From JAWLGW01 sp964569055 (lineage in GTDB: Bacteria; Planctomycetota; J058): a stretch of DNA of 10,898 nt. The stretch is from NCBI GenBank assembly GCA_964569055.1, contig CAZMSZ010000261.1, positions 1 to 10,898 on the forward strand, given 5' to 3'. Positions 7,104 to 10,898 of the stretch are shown here, piece after piece. The number at the start of each line of letters is the position of its first letter. The stretch's first letter is position 1. Under the pieces are notes generated by a model. It was not told where the DNA came from and ran no database searches. It was given only the letters and a program-made list of their open reading frames with translations. Position numbers and translations under genes: made by a program.

Positions 7104-10100
7104 GCCTGCTCCGGCGAGGCGCCGGGCGGCGGAGCCGGCGAGGGGGCGGGGCTGGGCGAGGGCGCCGGGCTCGGCGCAGACCCAGCGCGCCGCGCGCGAT
7201 CGAGCGCGTGGCCCGGCGCACCAGGCGGCGCCGGGGGGCGCGCCGGGCCGGCGCCCTTGGCGGGACCCGAGCCCTTGGCGGGACCCGAGCCCTTGGCCGG
7301 GCTCGAGCCCTTGGCCGGACCCGCGCCCTTGGCCGGACTGCCGGCGGCTCCGCCCGGCGCGCGCGGGCCGCCCTTCGCTCCGCCGCGCTTGCCGCGGCGC
7401 GGCCTCCCTCCGCCGCGCCGTCCGCCCGGAGCGGGAGGCTGCCCAGGCCCGCGCGGCCCCGCCGGAGCGCCCGCCCCGCCCGGGCCGCCGCGACCGAACG
7501 TCGGGCGCGCTGGATCGGAGCGCCCGCCGGCCCTGGCCGACGCGCCGACGGGTGGGGGCGCGAGCGCTTCGGGGGGCGGCTCGGGCGCGCGCTCCAGCAC
7601 GCGCACCGTCCCCGCCAGCCCGTCCAGCTCGACGAGGTCGCCGCTGTTGATCGCCTCGGTCGCGCCGGCCACGCCGACCACGGTCGGGATCCCGAGCTCG
7701 CGCCCAATGATCGCGGTGTGCGAGAGCAGGCTGCCGCGCTCCACCACCAGCCCGCCGGCGCTCACCATCAGGAACACCCAGCCCGGGTCGGTCTGGCGCG
7801 CGACCAGCACCTCGCCCGCGATCGGCCCCTCGCCGGCGGGGTCCTCGACCACCCGCGCCCGCGCCTGCACCACCCCCGGCGCGCAGCCCATGCCCTGCAG
7901 CTCGCGCGCGACCCGGCTCGGGCCGCGCGCGGCCGGGTAGGGGCGCGCGGTCGCGATCCCGCGCACCTGCAGCCGGCCCGGCAGCTCCTGCAGCGCGAAC
8001 CGCTCGTGCTCCGCGCGCCGCAGCCGCACCAGCGCGCGCAGGTCGCGGGTCACGCCCGAGCCGCGCACCGCGCCGGTCACCTCGTCCACGGTGAGGAAGA
8101 ACACGTCGGCCGGCGCCTCGAGCAGCCCGGCCTCGGCCAGCAGCAGGCCCAGCCGGCGGAACAGCCGCTTCACCAGCCCGAACGCCCGCGAGCGCGCCAG
8201 CCGCAGGTCCTCGCGGTGACGCACGGCCGCGCGGGTGCGGCGCAGCACCCAGCCGAGCAGGAGCCGGCGCGGCAGGCTCAGCGCGGCGGCGACCTTGGCC
8301 TCGGCCGCGGCGCGCACCTCCCGCTCGTGCGCCTCGAGCTCCTCGATCGAGCGCTCGCTCCCGAGCAGGCGACGCAGCTGCGCGACCAGGAGGTGCGGCG
8401 CCTCCGCCAGCGTGGGGGTCTCGAGCTTCAGCTCCTGCAGCGTGCGGTCGCCGAAGGCGTCGGCGTGCGCGGCGAACGCCGCGCGGAAGCCCTCGTGCTC
8501 GGGGCGGGTCAGGATCGCCCCCAGCACCCGCTCGTCGCGCGGCTCGCTCGCGAACAGCGCCCGCAGCCCCTCGTCGGCGCGCACCTGCGCGGCGAGCGCG
8601 AGCAGCGAGCGCACCGGCTCCACGCTCTCCATGCCCTGCTCGCCGCACAGGAGGTCGTTGCGCAGGTCGCCCTCCGCCGCGAGCCCCCAGCGCGTGAGCA
8701 GCCCGCCCAGCGCGGCGTGGAGCTGGAACGCGTAGAAGTCGACGATCGTGGTGATCTCCCAGTGGCCGAGCAGCTCGTCGAGCAGGTACTCGTACAGCTC
8801 GATCAACCCCTCGGCGTCGCGCCGGTCGGGGTCGCAGGCCCAGAACTGCTCGCGGGCGTGGTCGAACCGCCGCTTGAACCGGCGCACGTCCCCGTCGAGC
8901 CGCAGCAGGTTGCGCACCACCCGCGCCAGGGCCCGCGCGCGCACCGGCAGCGAGGCGAGCGTCTGCGCGAAGGTGCGCGAGACCTCGGTCGCCTCGGCCC
9001 GCGGCGGCAGGCCGAGGGCGGCCTCCCAGGCCCGCACCCGCTCCTCGAACCCCGGCACCATGGCGTACAGGCGGTACCAGTTGAGGAGGTCGTAGTAGAT
9101 CCGCCCGTCGAGGAACGCCACCATGTGGTGGAACACGGCCCGGTTGGCGCGGATCGTCTCGGCGGGCACCCCGAACGCCTCCGCCGAGCGGCGGAAGATC
9201 ACCTCGTAGCCCTGCCGCACGAACGAGTAGGTGAGCGGCGTGGTGATCCCGGGGTAGCCCTCGACCACGTTGCTGTTGTCGAACAGGCGCAGCCGCCCGC
9301 CCGCGAGCGCCGTGACCGGCCGCGTCTGCAGCAGCCATGGCGCGCCCGCGCCGTCGACCGCCCACTCCACGTCCTGCGGCGCGCCGCGCGCGGCCTCCAG
9401 CTTGCGCCCCAGCTCGAGCAGGGCGGCTCGCTCGCCCTCGCTCAACGCGGGCCGGGCCTGCTCGTCCGCGGGGACCGGCTCCAGCCGCGTCCCGCGCTCG
9501 GCGTCGGCGACCACGCGCTGCGTCTTGGGGCGGACCGCCTCGCGCCGGACCGCGCCGCTCGCCTTGTCGAGGAACCATGTGTCGGTCTCGACCAGGTCGG
9601 CGACCACGCCCTCGCCGAGGCCGAGCCCGGCCGAGAGCACCGCCACCTCGGCGTCCCCGCTGGCCGGATCGACGGTGAACAGCACGCCCGCCGCCCGCGC
9701 CTCGACCATCAGCTGGATCACCACCCCAGCCTCGACGGGCCGGCCCTCGAGGCCGCGTGCCCGCCGGTACAGCAGGGCGCGCGGCGACCAGGCGGAGGCG
9801 AGCACGTCGAGCACGGCGGGGAGCAGCTCGTCGAGCGGCACGTGCAGCCGGCTGTCGAGCTGCCCCGCGAACGAGGCCTCGGCCGAGTCCTCGCCCACCG
9901 CCGAGGAGCGCACGGCGAGCCGCGCGCCCGGCGGGAACAGCGCGTCGCAGCGCAGCACCAGCTCGTCCTCGTCGTCCTCCGTCAGCCCGGCCGCCCGCAC
10001 GGCCGCCCGGATCCGCGCGCTCGCCGCCTCCACGGCCGCGCGATCCCGCGGGTCGAGCCCGCGCAGGGCCGCCTCCAGCTCGGGCGCGATCCGCGCCCGC

Positions 10101-10240
10101 AGGTCGCGCAGCACCGGGGCCCCGAGCGCCAGCCAGGGCGGGACCGGGTAGCCCTCGCGCGTCAGCGCCGCGAGGTGCCCCGCCTTGCCACCCGCGCCGC
10201 TCGCGTCGGTGATCGCTTCTGGAGTGAGCACCCGCCCCAT
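7100..10240 (-). CDS. ATP-grasp/His-domain phosphotransferase, PEP-synthase-like with rifampicin-phosphotransferase-type layout
   Basis: A 1046-residue enzyme. An N-terminal PPDK/PEP-synthase ATP-grasp domain covers about 1-312: GGKAGHLAAL (17-26), AVRSSAVGEDSAEASFAGQL (109-128), VLFTVDPASGD (186-196), GLGLGEGVVADLV (205-217) and PQDVEW...LLQTRPVTAL to 312. A mostly helical middle of about 450 residues opens with NVVEGYPGITTPLTYSF (324-340). The swivelling His domain follows, with VARQTDPGW and ERGSLLSHTAIIGRELGIP (834-852); His841 is the phospho-carrying residue. The TIM barrel that binds PEP/pyruvate in PEP synthase is absent: after about 884 the chain is low-complexity. ATP domain, large helical domain and His domain in that order is the layout of rifampicin phosphotransferases, which phosphorylate a hydroxyl on a small molecule. 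The ATG at 10240 begins at the domain, without a strong ribosome binding site. The real substrate is unknown. Confidence 0.8.
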   Translation of the reverse strand: MGRVLTPEAITDASGAGGKAGHLAALTREGYPVPPWLALGAPVLRDLRARIAPELEAALRGLDPRDRAAVEAASARIRAAVRAAGLTEDDEDELVLRCDALFPPGARLAVRSSAVGEDSAEASFAGQLDSRLHVPLDELLPAVLDVLASAWSPRALLYRRARGLEGRPVEAGVVIQLMVEARAAGVLFTVDPASGDAEVAVLSAGLGLGEGVVADLVETDTWFLDKASGAVRREAVRPKTQRVVADAERGTRLEPVPADEQARPALSEGERAALLELGRKLEAARGAPQDVEWAVDGAGAPWLLQTRPVTALAGGRLRLFDNSNVVEGYPGITTPLTYSFVRQGYEVIFRRSAEAFGVPAETIRANRAVFHHMVAFLDGRIYYDLLNWYRLYAMVPGFEERVRAWEAALGLPPRAEATEVSRTFAQTLASLPVRARALARVVRNLLRLDGDVRRFKRRFDHAREQFWACDPDRRDAEGLIELYEYLLDELLGHWEITTIVDFYAFQLHAALGGLLTRWGLAAEGDLRNDLLCGEQGMESVEPVRSLLALAAQVRADEGLRALFASEPRDERVLGAILTRPEHEGFRAAFAAHADAFGDRTLQELKLETPTLAEAPHLLVAQLRRLLGSERSIEELEAHEREVRAAAEAKVAAALSLPRRLLLGWVLRRTRAAVRHREDLRLARSRAFGLVKRLFRRLGLLLAEAGLLEAPADVFFLTVDEVTGAVRGSGVTRDLRALVRLRRAEHERFALQELPGRLQVRGIATARPYPAARGPSRVARELQGMGCAPGVVQARARVVEDPAGEGPIAGEVLVARQTDPGWVFLMVSAGGLVVERGSLLSHTAIIGRELGIPTVVGVAGATEAINSGDLVELDGLAGTVRVLERAPEPPPEALAPPPVGASARAGGRSDPARPTFGRGGPGGAGAPAGPRGPGQPPAPGGRRGGGRPRRGKRGGAKGGPRAPGGAAGSPAKGAGPAKGSSPAKGSGPAKGSGPAKGAGPARPPAPPGAPGHALDRARRAGSAPSPAPSPSPAPSPAPPPGASPEQA
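7254..7343 (-). repeat. 18-bp tandem repeat (5 units) coding for AKG-rich tail
   Basis: Five 18-base units, each starting CCCTTGG on the + strand, run in register at 7254, 7272, 7290, 7308 and 7326. In the phosphotransferase they encode five hexapeptides of the form PAKG(A/S)(G/S) at about residues 969-998. The unit is a multiple of three bases, so copy changes alter tail length without a frameshift. Upstream (residues 937-964) the tail is rich in Arg-Gly, for example RRGGGRPRRGKRGG; downstream it becomes Pro-Ser-Ala (APSPAPSPSPAPSPAPPP). Confidence 0.8.
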
Positions 10241-10280
10241 GCGCGCCACCGTAGCCGAACCGCCGTGGCCACGCACGAGG

Positions 10281-10311
10281 CTGCGTGGTTTCTGGGGGGG
10301 CTCCGCCCCCC
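10281..10311. repeat. 31-bp direct repeat with G/C hairpin, copy 1
   Basis: This is identical to 10464-10494. It consists of CTGCGTGGTTTCT, then seven G (10294-10300), CTCCG, and six C (10306-10311). The G and C runs can form a very stable 6-bp stem. No T-run follows on either strand, so it is a poor classical terminator. It lies about 40 bases upstream of the phosphotransferase start and might instead shape the mRNA leader or act as a mobile repeat. Confidence 0.8.
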
Positions 10312-10325
10312 GAGGCCGTCGTATG

Positions 10326-10386
10326 GTGCTCGTGCTCGTGCTCGTTCGTGCTCGTGCTCGTTCGTGCTCGTGCTCGTTCGTGCTCG
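10326..10386. repeat. 16-bp tandem repeat built on CGTGCT
   Basis: Three perfect units of CGTGCTCGTGCTCGTT lie at 10331-10346, 10347-10362 and 10363-10378. Partial units flank them on both sides: GTGCT at 10326-10330 and CGTGCTCG at 10379-10386. Each unit is itself two CGTGCT hexamers plus CGTT. Slippage-type growth is the likely origin. The unit is not a multiple of three, so it does not encode a repeated peptide in one frame. Confidence 0.9.
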
Positions 10387-10419
10387 CCACTCCTCGGGAG
10401 GCGTGGTCGTGTAGGCGAC

Positions 10420-10450
10420 AGCAGCGTGAGCTGCGCTTGGCCGCGCTGCT
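10420..10450. repeat. Short inverted repeat AGCAGCG / CGCTGCT
   Basis: A perfect 7-base inverted repeat (10420-10426 and 10444-10450) with a 17-base loop, lying between the 16-bp tandem repeat and hairpin copy 2. The bases just before it (GGCGACAGC) differ from the 9-base core by one base. Confidence 0.35.
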
Positions 10451-10463
10451 CGCAAATTGCCAC

Positions 10464-10494
10464 CTGCGTGGTTTCTGGGGGGGCTCCGCCCCCC
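10464..10494. repeat. 31-bp direct repeat with G/C hairpin, copy 2
   Basis: An exact second copy of 10281-10311, in the same orientation, 183 bases away. The seven G are at 10477-10483 and the six C at 10489-10494. It is followed by TAGAGT and another C-run, then the 9-base core GCTGTCGCT at 10508. The bases outside the 31-bp block differ from copy 1. Confidence 0.8.
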
Positions 10495-10523
10495 TAGAGT
10501 CCCCCCCGCTGTCGCTGATGTTG

Positions 10524-10543
10524 CGCGCCGCCGCGGCGGCGCG
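10524..10543. repeat. 20-bp perfect palindrome
   Basis: CGCGCCGCCG followed by its exact reverse complement CGGCGGCGCG, centred between 10533 and 10534. It could extrude as a cruciform or bind a dimeric protein. GC-rich genomes produce such palindromes more often than average by chance. Confidence 0.65.
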
Positions 10544-10560
10544 GCTGCAGGGGTGTGACG

Positions 10561-10614
10561 CGCCAGGTGTTGGTGTCGGCGCCGCGCCGCCCGAAGCGGC
10601 GCTGCTCCCTGGCG
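10561..10614. repeat. Nested inverted repeats (possible structured RNA or repeat element)
   Basis: An outer 7-bp pair, CGCCAGG (10561-10567) with CCTGGCG (10608-10614), encloses an inner 7-bp hairpin GCGCCGC (10584-10590), loop CCGAA, GCGGCGC (10596-10602). Both stems are perfect. The 16-base left and 5-base right internal strands are unpaired. A further small stem, CGGGC/GCCCG, lies at 10645-10659. No known RNA family is recognised, and no promoter or T-run is seen. Confidence 0.45.
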
Positions 10615-10709
10615 AGAAGGCGCGTCGTAGGGCGAGAGGGGCTTCGGGCCCAGTGCCCGCTTTCGCTGTCGCTGCTGTGCCGAGGTGGTCGGATCAACAC
10701 GGGCATTTC

Positions 10710-10895
10710 TTCCGGTCGGGGAGCCGGGCTCGCGAGCGACAGCTTCCCTCGACCTTCTTGGCGGTCTTCCGGCAGGGAGCCGTGCTTGCGAGCGACAGCT
10801 CTTCCTTGGCGCTCTTGGCGCTCTTGGCGGTCAATTTCTTCCCGTCAGGGAGCCGGGCTCGCGAGCGACAGCTTCCCTCGGCCTTGTTGGCGGTC
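10710..10895. repeat. Tandem array of ~57-66 bp units running off the right edge
   Basis: Three imperfect units lie at 10710-10766 (57 bases), 10767-10832 (66 bases) and 10839-10895 (57 bases), with a fourth starting at 10896. Each begins TTCC(G/C)G, contains GCGAGCGACAGC near the middle and ends TTGGCGGTC. Unit 2 is longer because of one extra CTCTTGGCG, and it is the unit most like 1-40 of this window. Units 1 and 3 contain the 10-base palindrome GCTCGCGAGC. One-base insertions and deletions inside unit 2 shift the frame, which argues against a protein repeat. Confidence 0.85.
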
Positions 10896-10898
10896 TTC

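Larger units (their letters stand above)
10241..10898. other. Repeat-rich intergenic region without a convincing gene
   Basis: This 658-base stretch upstream of the phosphotransferase contains duplicated hairpins, a 16-bp tandem repeat, inverted repeats and a tandem array running off the right edge. It holds no open frame with family-like sequence. The one minus-strand frame (10494-10706) has no recognisable domain and its composition looks like that of random GC-rich DNA. A promoter for the minus-strand genes must lie near 10241-10330 or further upstream, but I see no clear -35/-10 pair. Confidence 0.6.

Noticed and set aside
7254..7343. 18-bp repeats as a regulatory or CRISPR-like array
   Set aside because: They lie in frame within a gene, encode a regular hexapeptide, and have no spacers.
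4795..7707. A 970-codon version of the sulfotransferase
   Set aside because: The first 630 codons are Arg/Ala-rich shadow sequence overlapping the glycosyltransferase. The family fold begins just after the GTG at 5814.
7100..10240. Calling this gene a rifampicin-resistance determinant
   Set aside because: Domain order is shared with rifampicin phosphotransferases, but the substrate-binding middle region is not recognisably the same, and the operon context points to a biosynthetic role.
10241..10390. N-terminal extension of the phosphotransferase into the tandem repeat
   Set aside because: The 50 extra codons would translate the 16-bp repeat and the G/C hairpin. The ATG at 10240 begins right at the ATP-grasp domain.
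7208..10414. A 1068-codon open frame on the + strand opposite the phosphotransferase
   Set aside because: It has no recognisable domain, is dominated by Arg, Ala, Gly and Pro, and mirrors a minus-strand gene with intact family motifs. High GC makes such shadows common.
5811..10463. A single 1550-codon minus-strand frame ending with the glycosyltransferase
   Set aside because: Only the last 430 codons look like protein. The upstream part is the out-of-frame shadow of the phosphotransferase. GTG at 7103 with a 4-base overlap and a ribosome site explains the real start.
10494..10706. A 70-codon minus-strand frame in the intergenic region
   Set aside because: It has no ribosome site that stands out, no domain, and it runs through the inverted-repeat cluster.
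10710..10898. CRISPR array
   Set aside because: Units lie directly next to each other or with a 6-base linker. There are no unique spacers of constant length and no cas genes in the window.
10241..10898. tRNA, rRNA, insertion sequence or transposase remnant
   Set aside because: I found no cloverleaf, ribosomal motif, transposase fragment or target-site duplication.

Overview
The window is very GC-rich (by eye well above 70%). Long spurious open frames run across the real genes, start codons are often GTG, and the intergenic DNA is full of repeats. The gene mix is a MESH1-like HD hydrolase, a secreted WD40 protein, a B-box zinc finger with a membrane anchor, a sulfotransferase and PEP-synthase-like enzymes. 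Together these suggest a Myxococcota-type or similar large-genome environmental bacterium. That placement is an inference; nothing in the window fixes the taxon.

Layout. Positions 1-156 are a repeat-rich leader. One gene lies on the + strand: an HD-domain small alarmone hydrolase-like protein (157-801). Its stop overlaps the end of a convergent minus-strand series of seven genes running from 10240 down to 795. In transcription order these are a 1046-residue ATP-grasp/His-domain phosphotransferase of PEP-synthase type but without the PEP/pyruvate TIM barrel (10240-7100), a membrane family-2 glycosyltransferase (7103-5811), a sulfotransferase (5814-4795), a small B-box-like zinc-binding membrane protein (4748-4485), a secreted WD40-type protein (4450-2561), an FAD-dependent amine-oxidase/protoporphyrinogen-oxidase-like protein (2502-1192) and a VOC-fold protein (1166-795). 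Positions 10241-10898 hold no convincing gene. They contain several repeat classes and inverted repeats.

How the genes fit together. The first three minus-strand genes are joined by two 4-base stop/start overlaps, so they are very likely translated from one mRNA in coupled fashion. They encode three group-transfer enzymes: a phosphoryl, a glycosyl and a sulfuryl transferase. The simplest reading is a pathway that decorates a lipid or small molecule at the inner membrane. The remaining four genes follow on the same strand with gaps of 25-58 bases and may be co-transcribed, but nothing in their sequences ties them to the same pathway.

The best leads are the three-enzyme cassette, the RGG/AKG-rich basic tail on the phosphotransferase, and the repeat family shared by both window ends, with a 9-base core that I found only outside genes.
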